The notes: generated from the sequence alone by a model not told the origin. Positions 1 to 16,600 are shown, numbered from the stretch's first letter. The stretch: 64,000 nt of DNA from Solen grandis (GCA_021229015.1 CM037782.1:43367224-43431223), one strand, 5' to 3'. Program-made: numbers and translations.

Positions 1-873
1 AAACATTGCAGGTTGTTTGTATCTCAATCAGTTGGCCTACACGAGTGTTTGCTTCTAATGTAAGTTTATTTACTTGAACATTGACTTGCTGGGTCCAATT
101 CTTCAGGGAGCAGTAGTTTTCTTCTCACACATGTATAATGTAAACTATCATCGACTGAAATCATCACACACCCAAGATTTGTTAAATGTTGAATTTGTAA
201 TATACCTTGAGCTTGATTCATATTAAACAGTATTCGAATATAGAGATTCAGTGTTATTCATTTAAAATCTTTTATTTTGATGGCTGAAGAAGGCCTGATC
301 ATCTTTATTTCTTCCTATAAGCAAAACTGTAAACTGTTTAATTTTGTTAAAAGCCTATTTCTATGATGAATACATATTCAATGGCGTACATTGTATGCAT
401 AAAATATAAAATCCATAAGACATATACAGCACAACTTGAAATATTTACATGATATAAAATATATATATTTTCTTAACTATGCAGATAGTAACAGGGAAAA
501 AAAAATCATATAGCACACACGATTAAATATCATATATTAAATCTCTAAAATGACATTTACTGTTTTTTTTTTCTTTTTTTTTTTTTTTTAACATAGTTTA
601 AACATGTATTTTAAAAAACTATATACTGTACTATCTAAATAATAAAATATGGTATTTATTCCAGTATAAAGTCAGTATTAATTATGAAAAGCACCGCAAT
701 TAAAACAGTTTGTAAAAGTCCTTAAAATAGTGGGTTTTCAACTGTTTCTTAAACACATCCAAGGATGTTGACTGTCTGATGGTCAATGGAAGCACCAAGC
801 TTACAACTGACTAGGTTGGCCATGAAGATGTAAAGATATTAATTTGAAAGTTAATGCATATATATATGTATTA

Positions 874-1012
874 ATGTAGATTTGCTTCCCAAAAGCACCA
901 TACAGACCTTATGTCTCGACTGGCTGTCAACGGGAAGTAAATTAAAGAGACCAACTTATGGGTGAGGTGGAAAACAATGCAGGTTGTTTGTATCTCAATC
1001 AGTTGGCCTACA
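874..1012 (+). repeat. ~140-bp interspersed repeat, copy 1
   Basis: The unit runs from TTGCTTCCCAAAAGCACC to CAATCAGTTGGCCTAC. Copies also occur at about 1143-1274, 2119-2252 and 4118-4262. It could be a short non-autonomous element, but no terminal inverted repeat or tRNA head is visible. Confidence 0.7.
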
Positions 1013-1142
1013 TGTGTGTTTGTGTTAAATAAGCCCCTTATAACTGCATTGAACAAAATATCTAATTAAGAATGAGATTCATTTTCTTTTTAACTTTGAT
1101 AACTGAAGTAGGCTAGGTCATCATGATTAGATAAATTTTCAT

Positions 1143-1274
1143 TTCTTCCCAAAAGCACCACACAGTTCACATTTGACTGGGATGGCCGTCAACAGGAAGT
1201 AAATAAAAATAGACTAACTTATGGGTGAGGTGGAAAACATTGCAGGTTGTTTGTATCTCAATCAGTTGGCCTAC
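1143..1274 (+). repeat. ~140-bp interspersed repeat, copy 2 (diverged)
   Basis: Same unit as 874-1012, with several substitutions in its first half (CACACAGTTCACATTTGACT in place of CATACAGACCTTATGTC). It bridges the two long duplicated segments. Confidence 0.65.
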
Positions 1275-2118
1275 ACGAGTGTTTGCTTCTAATGTAAGTT
1301 TATTTACTTGAACATTGACTTGCTGGGTCCAATTCTTCAGGGAGCAGTAGTTTTCTTCTCACACATGTATAATGTAAACTATCATCGACTGAAATCATCA
1401 CACACCCAAAATTTGTTAAATGTTGAATTTGTAATATACCTTGAGCTTGATTCATATTAAACAGTATTCGAATATAGAGATTCAGTGTTGTTCATTTAAA
1501 ATCTTTTATTTTGATGGCTGAAGAAGGCCTGATCATCGTTATTTCTTCTTATAAGCAAAACTGTAAACTATTTAATTTTGTAAAAAGCCTATTTCTATGA
1601 TGAATACATATTCAATGGCGTACATTGTATGCATAAAATATAAAATCCATAAGACATATACAGCACAACTTGAAATATTTACATGATATAAAGTATATAT
1701 ATTTTCTTAACTATGCAGATAATAACAGGAAAAAAAATCATATAGCACACACGATTAAATATCATATATTAAATCTCTAAAATGACATTTACTGTTGTTT
1801 TTTTTTTCTTCTTTTTTTTCTTTTTTTTTTAACATAGTTTAAACATGTATTTTAAAAAACTATATACTGTACTATCTAAATAATAAAATATGGTATTTAT
1901 TCCAGTATAAAGTCAGTATTAATTATGAAAAGCACCGCAATTAAAACAGTTTGTAAAAGTCCTTAAAATAGTGGGTTTTCAACTGTTTCTTAAACACATC
2001 CAAGGATGTTGACTGTCTGATGGTCAATGGAAGCACCAAGCTTACAACTGACTAGGTTGGCCATGTAGATATAAAGGTATTAATTTGAAAGTTAGTGCAT
2101 ATATATGTATTAATGTAG

Positions 2119-2252
2119 ATTTGCTTCCCAAAAGCACCATACAGACCTTATGTCTTGACTGGCCGTCAACGGGAAGTAAATTAAAGAGACCAACTTAATG
2201 GGTGAGGTGGAAAACATTGCAGGTTGTTTGTATCTCAATCAGTTGGCCGACA
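2119..2252 (+). repeat. ~140-bp interspersed repeat, copy 3
   Basis: Closest to copy 1, since it lies in the second copy of the long duplication. It ends about 300 bases before the eIF4A SAT exon. Confidence 0.7.
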
Positions 2253-2560
2253 TAAAAGAAGAGTTTCCGTGTTTATTTTTCATCCATAAGGCTGTTGTTT
2301 GCATTGATGATAAGGTCCTCCAAAGATCTGATGTATTCTGAGCACTAGTTTTGCCTAAAGTATACAGCTTTGGCCTCAAGAATTTCATTATATTAGAAAT
2401 ATTTGGGGCATTTTGCTGTTTAGACATTTTGACCATGTCCAACTTCAGCAGAAAATATGGTAAAAGACCTGCTTCGTACATGTTGTTGAGACGGTTTACG
2501 AAACTCACCCTGATATTCAGATTTTCATAGCTTGGCTAAATATGTTGCTCTGTGATGCAG

Positions 2561-6090
<3,530 letters not shown>

Positions 6091-6975
6091 GTTGCAGTTG
6101 TTTCCACGTTCAGCCACGCTTTTCTTGTCACTGATACAGAGAGAGTTTTGTCTGTATTGGTGATTTTGTATCAGATAAACCAATCATTGAACATTTTGAA
6201 ATACGGCCTGCTTGCAGCGATTACCTTGTGAATACAACTACTGAGGAAAATTCTATAGGATTGGAGAATTGTTACAAGTGAAGCAACAATTAATTGCGCA
6301 GATGATATACTTTCTCCGGTGAGAGGAAGAATTTGGACTCCCCAGCCATTGTGCTTATCAGGGAGTGATATTTCTTTGTTATTATAAAATACTTGTTGTG
6401 TATACATATTTTTGTGTGTATACATTATCATATAAATATTTTTTTTCTTTTTGCCTAAATGAAGTGCTGACGAGCTAGATAAAAAGAAAAAGGGAAGCCA
6501 TCCAGGGAAATTCCCATTTTGGGAAAACCCCTTGGGTCCCTAAGGGATCTGGTAGCTCTAATTTCTTTTTCAGCATTTTTTTGTAAATATTTTGAAAGTA
6601 ATTGGTAAGTGCTATAACTCAGTATCTTGTACAATTCGTATTTACACACATCCATTGATACGCGCAATATAACGTCTTTGTTTCTCTTTAGATTTCTTTA
6701 CTCTCTTTTTATTTATTACTTGTAACAACTGCGTTTTTTTTTTATAAACTCTGTTATTTTTGGGGGATGTGATGTGTGCATACTGTTCATCCATTGAAAT
6801 CAAAACCACAATGCAGCTGTCCCTGTTTTTCGGGAGTGTTTGTGCGGACTGCGCCACCTGTCGGATGAAAGATGAGACCTTCGCATTAAAATACTGGACA
6901 CAAAAAAGACCCTTGTGTTGTGGTGAAAATCTGGTATGTCTGAGTCATAGGTGTATTAAAAAATTGTACAATTTC
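6091..6975 (+). other. EIF4A: Probable eIF4A 3' UTR
   Basis: No coding signal follows the stop. The first plausible poly(A) signal with a GT-rich element behind it is near 6955, which would give a 3' UTR of about 0.9 kb. The reading frame at 6760-7008 lies mostly inside it and has no recognisable protein, so it is taken as chance. Confidence 0.5.
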
Positions 6976-7003
6976 ACTGGGTTGTTTCTGTGTGTGTGTT
7001 TCT
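6955..7003 (+). terminator. Candidate poly(A) signal for eIF4A
   Basis: ATTAAA at 6955-6960 is followed 20-40 bases later by a TGTTTCTGTGTGTGTGTTTC downstream element. Both the variant hexamer and the GT-rich element fit metazoan cleavage sites. Transcript data would settle it. Confidence 0.45.
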
Positions 7004-7317
7004 TTTAGCTCCTTCACAGGACTTGCATTTAAACTTATCAAAATCCATGCGGGTTATTAAGTGAAATCTCGTTCACTTGTGATTCTTGACGATTTACATG
7101 TAGGATTACCAGTTAAGTACGTCCAATATTTTTTTAAGATAAAAAAGTAAGGTATTATAGTAATCACTCTAGTGTTGGCGTTGACGTCGTCGTTAAAATC
7201 TTTAACCTTGGCCATAACTACTGTTGAACCATCTGCTTTCAAAATTCATACATGGGCTACGTTCTTATAAGGGCCATAACTCTAAAGTCCAATTTGACTT
7301 CATTTACGAGTGTCTCC

Positions 7318-7925
7318 CCCTGTTTATGTGCTCAAGGTGAGCTTTTTTGATCACTTTGCGTCCGTCGTCTACAATTTGCTTTAAATACCATCACCGCTGG
7401 ACAAAATTTGATAAAACTAAGCAGAGATGATCCTTGGGCGAACCTTCACAGAAGTTGTTTAAATAAACTTGATCCAGATGGTTGCCATGACAACTGAAAG
7501 AAAAAAAAAAGGAAAACTTTCAAAATCACCAGATTTTAAAATGTTTTAGTACAGATGTTCCTTGGATAACCCTCTACCAAGATTGCTTAATTTATTTCAA
7601 TCCGTAAAAAAACATGGCTGCCAAGGTGGGGCTAATTTGCCTTAAATGCATAGTGAAAACTTGGAATGACATTTCCTCTGAAACTGCTGGACAGAATTGG
7701 ATTAAATTTGGCAGGGATGATCTTTATGTGAACCTTCGAAAAATATGCTAAAATAAACTTCTTCCATATAGAGCTCTGGTTGCCATGGCAACGGACATTA
7801 ATTTTTTTATAAAAACTTTGGAAATCATCTCCAAAATTACTGGCCTGATTGTTTTTTTGGTACGAATGTTTCTTGGGTAACCCTATACTCAGGTGAGCAA
7901 CCCAGGGCCTCTATGACCCTCTTGT
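7318..7925 (+). mobile_element. Interspersed repeat (AAGGTGAGC family)
   Basis: Starts GTGCTCAAGGTGAGCTTTTT and ends AGGTGAGCAACCCAGGGCC then ATGACCCTCTTGTT. The body alternates AAATTTGATAAA-type and GTTGCCATGGCAAC blocks. The same ends occur at 35191-35719 and, inverted, at 39290-40017. It is non-coding. Confidence 0.65.
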
Positions 7926-8476
7926 TTAAAAAAAAAAGTAAAACTTACCAGAGTTGGCATCCGCATGCGGTGCATTTGTTGACGACTGAGGATTACCATT
8001 TTCTATTTATTTTACTGGAACAAAACAAGTTTAGGATAGAGGCTAATCAGGTTTTTTGGGTTGGCGTCTCCTCTCATTTTCATGCACCCACTTAATAAAA
8101 ATGTTTTAAAGTCTTGTGTGGTTCGAATAATACATTGAAGTTTCAACTGTTCTATGTTCCAACCAACCATTTATCTTGGAAAAATTGTTAACATCGCTTA
8201 AACATGCTTTTAGCGATGTTGGCAATCAACAGCTGATCATTTTATTGAAAAAGATCTCCATATGTAGATCGAAAGCTACAGGTTCGTTTTCCCAATTGTT
8301 TGTGCTGGATTATAAACCGTTTGAAATAATAAAAAAATGAATCAACAACGAATACAATTGAATTTCCGTAGTAGAAAGATGTGGTTTATTTTTAATCTGA
8401 TAGTTCTAGTTTCTGGTGACTATATTTTAAATGGTTATTATACACTGCTGTGGTAATGACTTGCAATCATTTCTAA

Positions 8477-8860
8477 TGCTCCCCGAAGAGAGAGCATATA
8501 GTTGCCGCTTTGTCCGTCCGTCATAATTTTGTCCGGAGCATTACACAGAACTATGAGGTATTGACATGAAACTTCATAGGTAGGTCGATCTCAAAAGTGT
8601 AGTGTACAAGAACCGCAACTCTGTTTTGCATAATTTTGCAGTTATTGCCCTTTGTTATTTTTCCTACTTAAATTTCGTCCGGAGCATAGCACAAACACTA
8701 TGAGGTATCAACATGAAACTTCATAGGTAGATAGATCTCAATGAGGGGAAATGCAGTGTACACAAGAACCACAACTCTTTTCTGGATAATTTTGGAGTTA
8801 TTGCCCTTTGTTATTTAGCATTTATTCGGGGAGCATCCATCGGTTCAACCGATTCTGTTG
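8477..8860 (+). mobile_element. Interspersed repeat bounded by GCTCCCCGA / TCGGGGAGC
   Basis: Begins TGCTCCCCGAAGAGAGAGCA and ends TTCGGGGAGCATCCATCGG, giving short inverted ends. Two internal half-copies each contain CCGGAGCAT, ATGAGGTAT and CATGAAACTTCATAGGTAG. A solo end recurs at 34181-34220. Confidence 0.6.
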
Positions 8861-9268
8861 TTGATTGTGATGACTATGCGTTGAGATTAGTAAAAAGAGT
8901 ACCCAGGTCTCCCAAGCTACTCGGTACACCTAGAAAAACCTAGCACAATGAATAGAATGGTGTAAAAGTTGAGTTGACGCTGACTACATTCTGTGAGGTA
9001 GACCGTTCGAGGAAAGACTGAATATTCAGAATTGGACGGCACCTTCACACTTAACATTAGAACTGTGATCTTGCTTTACATCTGACCTTAATCTTTACTG
9101 GAGAGTGTCTTGAAGCTGTTGTAAAGGCATGACTCGCAGTCAGTGGTAAGAAATTAATTTGGAAGCTATATCTGAGTTTTTTTTTAGTCTTTATTTAATC
9201 ATTTGAGTGTTAAACAAAGAGACCTTTACTCAAATCTGGGTTATAACGTTCGGATTTGGTCCCCAGTT

Positions 9269-9418
9269 TAATCCAGCTGACTTGCGGTAGGTTGATAGTT
9301 CTACCCGGGTGCCTCCGTGCATTCGGGGTCTTCCTCAACCTGTAATTAGCTGGACGTCGCTATATGACGGAAATACTATCGAAGCGACGGTAAACTCAAA
9401 ATAGTCAAGTTGAATAAG
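9269..9418 (+). mobile_element. SINE family 1, 3' body fragment
   Basis: Retains CTTGCGGTAGGTTGATAGTT, TAATTAGCTGGACGTCGC and the tail GAAGCGACGGTAAACTC. The tRNA head is missing. Confidence 0.65.
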
Positions 9419-9591
9419 GTTTTAGCTCAGGAGGATTGCAGCAAAAAAAAAAGGGGGGAAAAGGGGGAGGGGTTAGTACATCCACTCCGCATCAAATGGT
9501 AATTCCAGATCTGCGGTGTAGTGCAACTTGTCTGATATTATGTCCCATGTCGACAAAGGTCCCCAATAACTGAAAACTAAACTCAATCTAG

Positions 9592-10348
9592 TTATGCCCC
9601 CACAAAGTGGGGTGCATATAGCGTTGCACTTGTCCGTCCGTCCGTCAGTCCGTCAGTCCGTCCGTACGTCCCGAAATCTTGTGAACGCAACTCCTCTTAA
9701 ACCGGATGGCAGATTTTGCTTAAACTTCCAGGGATGAACAACCTTAATGTGTAGATGGTAGTAAAGAAAGGAATTTTCGCGGCGACCAAATTTAACAGAA
9801 TTATGGCCCTTTGTTGATTTGTTCACTATATACCATATAGAAATTTTGTGAACGCAACTCCTCTTCAACCGGATGGCAGATTTTGCTTAAACTTCCAGGG
9901 ATGAACAACCTTAATGTGTAGATGGTAGTAAAGAAAGGAATTTTCGCGGCGACCAAATTTAACAGAATTATGGCCCTTTGTTGATTTGTTCACTATATAC
10001 CATATAGAAATTTTGTGAACGCAACTCCTCTTCAACCGGATGGCAGATTTTGCTTAAACTTCCAGGGATGAACAACCTTAATGTGTAGATGGAAGTAAAG
10101 GAAGGAATTTTCGCGGCGACCAAATTTAACAGAAATATGGCCCTTTGTTGATTTTTTCACTATATACCATATAGAAATTTTGTGAACGCAACTCCTCTTC
10201 AACCGGATGGCAGATTTTGCTTAAACTTCCAGGGATGAACAACCTTAATGTGTAGATGGAAGTAAAGGAAGGAATTTTTCGTGGCGACCAAATTTAACAG
10301 AATTATGGCCCTTTGTTGATTTTTTCACTATATACCATATAAATAATT
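9592..10348 (+). repeat. Repeat with four 167-bp tandem units
   Basis: After a leader (ATGCCCCCACAAAGTGGGGT with repeated CCGT), four units start at 9681, 9848, 10015 and 10182, each at GTGAACGCAACTCCTCTT. They differ by only a few substitutions and one-base changes. Units contain TGGCAGATTTTGCTTAAAC and TATGGCCCTTTGTTGATTT. Confidence 0.9.
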
Positions 10349-10353
10349 AAATT

Positions 10354-10539
10354 GATTCAGTTTGGTACAGAAGACTATCTGAATCTCTGCTTAATTATCG
10401 CCAGTGTGTGACATTACCAACACACTTAAGTGGATCTATTATTGATCTTGTCTATGTAAAAGATGAGTTGCCACAGCCAAAAGTAACTGTATACCCAACA
10501 TATTTCTCTGATCACAGCATTGTGTTCCTGCAGTTTTAG
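10354..10539 (+). pseudogene. Relic of an endonuclease (EEP-like) domain from a retroelement or Helitron
   Basis: Sixty-one open codons end in a TAG. The peptide carries SGSIIDLVYVKDE followed by YFSDHSIVFLQF. That order (I-D-x-V/I-Y-V then Y-F/Y-S-D-H) is the C-terminal signature of endonuclease/exonuclease/phosphatase-type domains in mobile elements, SDH holding the catalytic His. No start, N-terminal half or reverse transcriptase is present, so this is a fragment. Which element class it came from cannot be told from this piece. It directly abuts the 167-bp tandem array. Confidence 0.6.
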
Positions 10540-10994
10540 GAGACCAGACATGTGTTTCAAAGTTTTGTTTTATTCAGACACTAATATTGTATTCCATCTG
10601 TAAAGAAACCAAATATGATGCCTCAAGAGTTAGGTAACTTTTTTATCATTAATACATAATTGAGGAAATTTCAACTGAAACGCTATAATAAGAACAGAAT
10701 TTTGTAGACATTAAATGAAGCTGCTCTTGTTTACGAGCACATCTGCACAGTGGGGGCATCCGTGTCCTTTGGACACAGTTCTAGTATTTTAGTTTCTTTT
10801 CCTAATTCTCAAAATGTGTTTTGGGGATGCCGTACTTGTGGCCCGGAATTAAGGTATAATGGAAAATACAAGACCGGTACAAAAAGAAAGAGTTCAGTAG
10901 CTGATCAAAGTCACACTTCAGTGGTTAGGTTTGTGGGTGATTTTCTGACAGTATCGTACAGGGATCCGGACTTTGCAATGTAGTCTTTTTTTCC

Positions 10995-11000
<6 letters not shown>

Positions 11001-11035
<35 letters not shown>
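11001..11035. repeat. (AC)n microsatellite
   Basis: An uninterrupted AC dinucleotide run, followed 150 bases later by a poly(C) tract at 11188-11207. Confidence 0.95.
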
Positions 11036-11036
<1 letters not shown>

Positions 11037-11386
11037 CTTCAATCTTCATTTTCTCGGTCATTATATAATGTACGTTGCGTGCTTGTAAGTCCACTGTACT
11101 GTATGTCTATAATAGTATCACCAACGACTTGAACATATAACCGATAGTCCAAAATAACGTTTTATAAGCATTAATATATCTTAACTGCCCCCCCCCCCCC
11201 CCCCCCCACACGCTTTGTGAATCACTATTCTTGAGAAGGTTGACGTCGCTGTGACATTATTTTAGTTCAAAAATTACAGATGGAGACATTTGTCAAGAGG
11301 CACTGGGCAGAATTATCAACCTTACATGAAAAATCCGAGCATCAGGACTCGAACCCCCTCGTACGTGACCGTAAAGTCAGGACTGG

Positions 11387-11445
11387 CTTGACTTGGTTAT
11401 TTGAGTTTACTGTCGCTTCGACAGTATTTCAGTCATATAGCATGC
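11387..11445 (-). mobile_element. SINE family 1 tail fragment
   Basis: Reads as the reverse complement of the family-1 tail (GAGTTTACTGTCGCTTCGAC, then TATTTCAGTCATATAG). A tRNA-like GACTCGAACCCCC occurs about 45 bases before it. Confidence 0.55.
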
Positions 11446-12510
11446 ACAATAATCTGGCCCCGTGTTCTCGAAAATAAAAATGGTACTTAAGTATAATTTT
11501 CATACTTATACTCAAACTATGCCCTTTAGTTTCAATAGGGATTTGAGTATGCTACTCAAATATGAGCCTGAGATCGCACTTCAGTATTTTTGGGAACACA
11601 GGGCCTGAACTGTATCCCCGTTGTATGGCACTCGGTGTACAGACGCGTTTCAAGAACCGTTTGACATGATGTCAGGATATGGGTACACCATAATACAACA
11701 TAATGACGTTTAACTCAGAATGTCTGGGAAGGTGTTGGTTGGACGTTAAGTCCAAAATAATTTCTGATTATAAGAGTACACAGGAACTAGGTCGAGGTTC
11801 AGAACTGGCTTCCTTGTCTGTGTAGATAAGAGAGTTTGGATTGTATGTCGTTATTAAATGCTTGTTGAATAGGAGTTACTGACTGTATTCCACTCCTTAT
11901 AGGACTCAAGTCTAAATTAGAGAGAGGGTGAGAGAGAGAGAGAGAGAGAGAGTATAGCCTCATTGCAATTTATCGCCTTATACAAGTGGCATGATATCCT
12001 TGCCAGGGGCTAACAAGTCCTTTAATATATATGTAGCGGATCCGGTGGCTATATTCACAAAACGACCTGCGTCAAGTATTACACTGAAGTAAAAATATAT
12101 ATATTTTTTACAGAGGTTACATCTTTTCATCCTAAAATTTGACAAAAATGTTAAAAATGACATTTGCTCTCCTCATCTGGTAGCTGGCTGTTGATTCGAG
12201 AGGCAAACATTTCAGAAAAGAATGGATTTATAAAAGATTTAAAATATTACTTTTCATATTATTTGTGTTTCACCAGGAAATTGCAGTTTTTGAATATATT
12301 GACTCATTGACATGCATACAATCATATCAAATTTGTTTCTAATCGTACATGAGAATCACAGACATGTGATTCGGTCTTACACTGGATTTGTAGGATTGAA
12401 TTATGTGCTATGTAAATGAAACAAAAGTGGGGCTACTTTTTTTCTGTGTGACAAATATTTAATAGGAGTGCGCCATTTTCGATCTTACATTTAATTTTTT
12501 ACAATCCGTT

Positions 12511-12550
12511 AAGCCAATCAGAGGTTTGACATACATACTTAGTATATTAA
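12511..12550 (+). promoter_or_regulatory. Candidate promoter of the VWDE-like gene
   Basis: A CCAAT box (AAGCCAATCA, 12511-12520) lies about 25 bases before a TATA-like TATATTAA (12543-12550). The predicted ATG is at 12614, which leaves room for a start site near 12575 and a short leader. This is inferred from position and motif only. Confidence 0.4.
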
Positions 12551-12613
12551 GACTGACTTGATTCCTGATAAGGTGACGACGCTGTTTCACATACAGAACC
12601 CGTCTCTATAGCA

Positions 12614-12662
12614 ATGTGGATATACTTTCTAGGAGTTCTTCTGTCCGTAGTCCTGTCCACAG
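12614..12662 (+). CDS. VWDE-like: VWDE-like exon 1: start and signal peptide
   Basis: Encodes MWIYFLGVLLSVVLST plus one base, an uninterrupted hydrophobic stretch typical of a signal peptide. Cleavage is likely near the T/A-R junction made with exon 2. The donor is a strong GTAAGT. Confidence 0.85.
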
Positions 12663-13571
12663 GTAAGTGACTCGATTTTCAGTTGTTTTTCTGTACATTT
12701 TCTCTCAGGCCATTGGCATTCAAATGGACACATTTTACAAATGTTTCTACGGTAAAGTACAATAATACAAAGCAAGACATACATGTATCTTTTTGGGGCT
12801 TTGTGTTCAGTGTCACATTTTGTATATATCAATAAGATATTGAACTGATACAGGTGGGCAATTTAACATGAACAGTAAAGTGATCTACGGATAAATATCT
12901 GCATGATTGTGATTTGTTAAATGAAAAAAAAATGGCATTACGTGTATACTTATTTTGGTTCTTATCTCCCTAAAAGACACTGACAAGTCGCATGTAGATT
13001 CTTCCAATCTTAAAAAAAAAATCGGGAGGGTCAACGGTTTTAAATGGGGGTGGGGGTGGGGGGTAACGGTTTTACCTTGGAGGGTTAGAGTGTTCTTCTC
13101 TCATCCCAGGGGGTCATGACCCCCTAATCCCCCCGTCTGGATCATCGCATTAATAGGTGAGACAAAGTTTGACCTATCTTTAATAACAAATGGGCTAACT
13201 TGTCTGAGATAATTTCTATGATAGGTCAGTTGATCGAAGGTTGATCTTATCTTTAAAGTTGTTTATGCAGTTTAACATTTTGTTTTGTTTTAAAACCATC
13301 GTTGTTTCTTTTCAAACAGAACCTGTTGGAAGTATAAGTAATGGATACATGCACTTTTATGACGCGGATAAACTCATTTAAAAAGCAGTCTCCTTTGGTT
13401 CAACTTTAGTCGCCTTGTAGGTCTCATACCGAAGTGCAAATCACCTGGTTTTATAATGATTTATGAATATTTTCATCAGCAAAAAGGTGTACTCAACTCT
13501 TAAAGAAGCTCATTCACTTCTGATTGGTAGAAATTAAAAAAAAATCTACTATCCCTCGTGTTCATGAAGAA

Positions 13572-13602
<31 letters not shown>

Positions 13603-16600
13603 AGAAAGAAAAGAAAAACTCGACAAGTGCAGGACACATTGCACGGCGAAACACTTCGTTTGTAAATGTAACTTTGACGAAATCGGTTAAATATAGAATA
13701 TGGTATCCCGGAAATCGGTTAAATATAGAATATGGTATCCCCGAAATCGGTTAAATATAGAATATGGTATCCCCGAAGCACTATGCTTGCGGTTCCGCAA
13801 CATGGCTTGTTCACCAGTCCAGGGTAGCGATTTCGTTAGTTCAGCCTATAAAGTAAACGTATGATCGAAAAGTGAACGTGATTATCTTAGTGACGGCAAA
13901 TGACAATAAAAAATATAGGTTTTATAATTTTATACATGTTGTTTCAATACCGTCAGTGGCATTATTGTCTGTGATGGAGAAACCGCCTTTCGTTTGTACA
14001 GCCATTGATGGTTCCATCGGGTGACCATGGATAATGATAGACGTAATACACACATTTACTCGTAGTTAAAGATCAAATTCTTAGTCAAATGCCATCTGTG
14101 AACAAGCTGCTTTAACACAGGTCGGTAATCCAAAGAACCAAACATTGAGGAATCTTTGAGAGAATTGGTAAAGCCTTAGACACATTTTTTTATCCGAACC
14201 AAAACAAGTATAAGGCGCACAACGTCACATGCTGCTAATTTTGCCTTTACTTTTTGTGTCTTTGGTAAATATTTTTGGAGAAAAGCTGGACAAAGCTATT
14301 CACTGTTAATTACTCTGTACAAATCGGATGGAAACAAACAAACAAATAAACAAAATTCTTACCTTTTCAACTTTCATGCTGGTAAACGATCTTGCAAAAT
14401 TATGTGGCTCTTTCTCAAACAGTTTTGAATATATATGCAACACAGCTATTTTTCAATGTAATTCAAGGTTCACAAGTCTGCGAATATTGTGCAAAGCATC
14501 AAAACCACAGGAGCTCAATATCACGTGATCTTCACATTCCTGTTTTGAGGTTCTGACTCGTACAGCTTTAAAAAGTTAAAATTTCGGTTTTTTTTTTTTT
14601 ACATCGATTAAAAAAATAAATAAATAAATAATAAATAAATAAAACTGATGCAGCTTTGGTAATATACTAGACGAAACTTATTAGTAATCCGACCGACTAA
14701 AGTTTTGTCTATACCATTCGTTGTATTCAAAAGAACATATTTTTGGTTTTCTAAAGCTTTCCACGAACAGACAACAGATTGGGCCAATGCACAGTTTTAA
14801 TATTAATTCGGCATATGTTTAAGAAAATATATCTTCTCTACAAGTTTGAAATCAGAGCACTTACTAATTTCGTTAAGTGTATGTGCGACAAAGCTATCAA
14901 TTTAAACCAATGTCAGGGGCTATTATTCTGCACATACCGGTCGAAACAACAAAACAAAACCGAAGGTACACAACTTTGCATACTGGTGAATACTTCTTTT
15001 CATATTTATGACCCTGCATTTAATAGGTTTTAGACTTAATTATTTTTTAACATCCTATTTAGTATTAGCCATGCAAAGGCGAGAGTAAGGTGAGGTAAAG
15101 GTAATAATTGAGAAGAAATGCAAGCTTATATCGTAGCGTGACCACATATAGTGAAGTGACGCCGGTTACCATCTGTAATTGTATTTAAAGACATTTATAC
15201 AACTTTGTGCAACGAATACTAGAAACCACTCAGTGTGATAGTTTGTAGTGAATCGAAGTTATAGATGTTTCTACTAAATTGCATTTCAAAACAGTGTAAC
15301 AGTCTGTGCCATCGCTATTTCGACTTCATCCCGCCGACAGTCTCTCTGTGCATTGTCTGCTTTGATTGAAATAAAGCTCCGGACGAAAAAAACATTTGCC
15401 GTAGAACGCCAAAATAATAAGACATATTTAACAAACAGGAAAAATCAAACAACAAAAAACATTAGCTAGGAATAGCTATTTACCGACGAATATTCAGCGC
15501 GATTTTATTAGTTAAATTATTTTTACTTTAGGAAAACTTTTAAGCGTATTATTCTGTCAGATCTGTAAGACAGTTGAGGAAAACTGTTCAGATATTACTG
15601 TAAGCATGAAGAAAATACTAAGTATAGTTAGTCACAGCCATTTGCTCTCCGTACAATAAGAATAACCCCAATGCATTCCGTTCAGAGCCGGCACGGTTCC
15701 TGATACGGGTTTTAATTGCTGAAATGTGTTGTGCGTTTCTCCGTGCCTGTCTTTACATGACGTAATTTATATATGATACGCATTTCTCCTTTTCTTGAAA
15801 TTGTCTATGATTATGATTATGGCAGATGTCATACTGTTTTCCGATATTTAAAATTTAGTTTAACGTTTTAGGTTTTATCTGCTGAGTTATTCTATTGTAC
15901 TTACACAAAATCGGGTACATGTATACACGGACTTGCCGTTTTCGTTCTGTAAACTTTTCCTGCTAACAATAATAACAACGTTTGAATATGGGAACACGGG
16001 TTATAAAACAGATTACACTAAATTATTATTTAAACATTTTGTATTACCAGTTACCTACTAGAAATGTAGATCTTCGACTTAGTTCTGTTGTAATTATGTT
16101 GAAATCCATTAAGTGCAAGTTTAGCATGCAAGCAAGTATATTAGTAATGCAGCAAACGGATATAACATCATTTCCCTGCAATGATTGAATCACGCCAACA
16201 ACAATAATCCCTCGGCCCGATTCTTTGACGCTTGCGTCAAAAAAAATTCTTGTAGTAATTTTGGCCGTTAGGCCGTTTATTTTCACCCTGACTTCCTGTT
16301 AAACACACAGTAATGAAGCGGAATAAAATTAGGGTTTTCATTGGTTATTATATACTTTGCTAAATCCCCATTGGTCATTGTAAAATTAGTCAAAAGAAAA
16401 GAAAGGAGTTGCAGAAACGAGTTCTTTAGATCTCTCTTTGTTTTAAAAGTTGAAGTTTTTTCCCCTGCGAACGAGTTGTCCCGAATAGTAAGACACTGCA
16501 TCTTTTTAAGGTAAACTGAAAGAGTAGAACGCTAAAAAAATAGGAACACATAGATTTCGGAATTGATTGTTCGACCCTGACAGATCCTATAGTCAACAAA

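Larger units (their letters stand above)
1..2252. repeat. Tandem ~1 kb duplication in the eIF4A intron
   Basis: Bases 1 to about 1011 recur at about 1235-2252 almost unchanged, sharing the same poly(T) tract (554-590 and 1797-1830, differing in length) and the same flanking words. The spacing is about 1234 bases. The near identity suggests a recent duplication or an assembly-level repeat. Both copies sit in the intron just before the SAT exon and hold no coding sequence. Confidence 0.85.
10990..12500. other. Intergenic stretch without a recognisable gene
   Basis: Contains AC, C and AG simple repeats (the last at about 11931-11952) and a SINE tail. The short frames at 10750-10983 and 11280-11477 show no family signature. 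Nothing else is recognised before the promoter-like elements near 12511. Confidence 0.5.

Noticed and set aside
6760..7008. Cys-rich 82-codon frame after eIF4A
   Set aside because: It lies in the likely 3' UTR, contains the candidate poly(A) signal and lacks any recognisable cysteine pattern.
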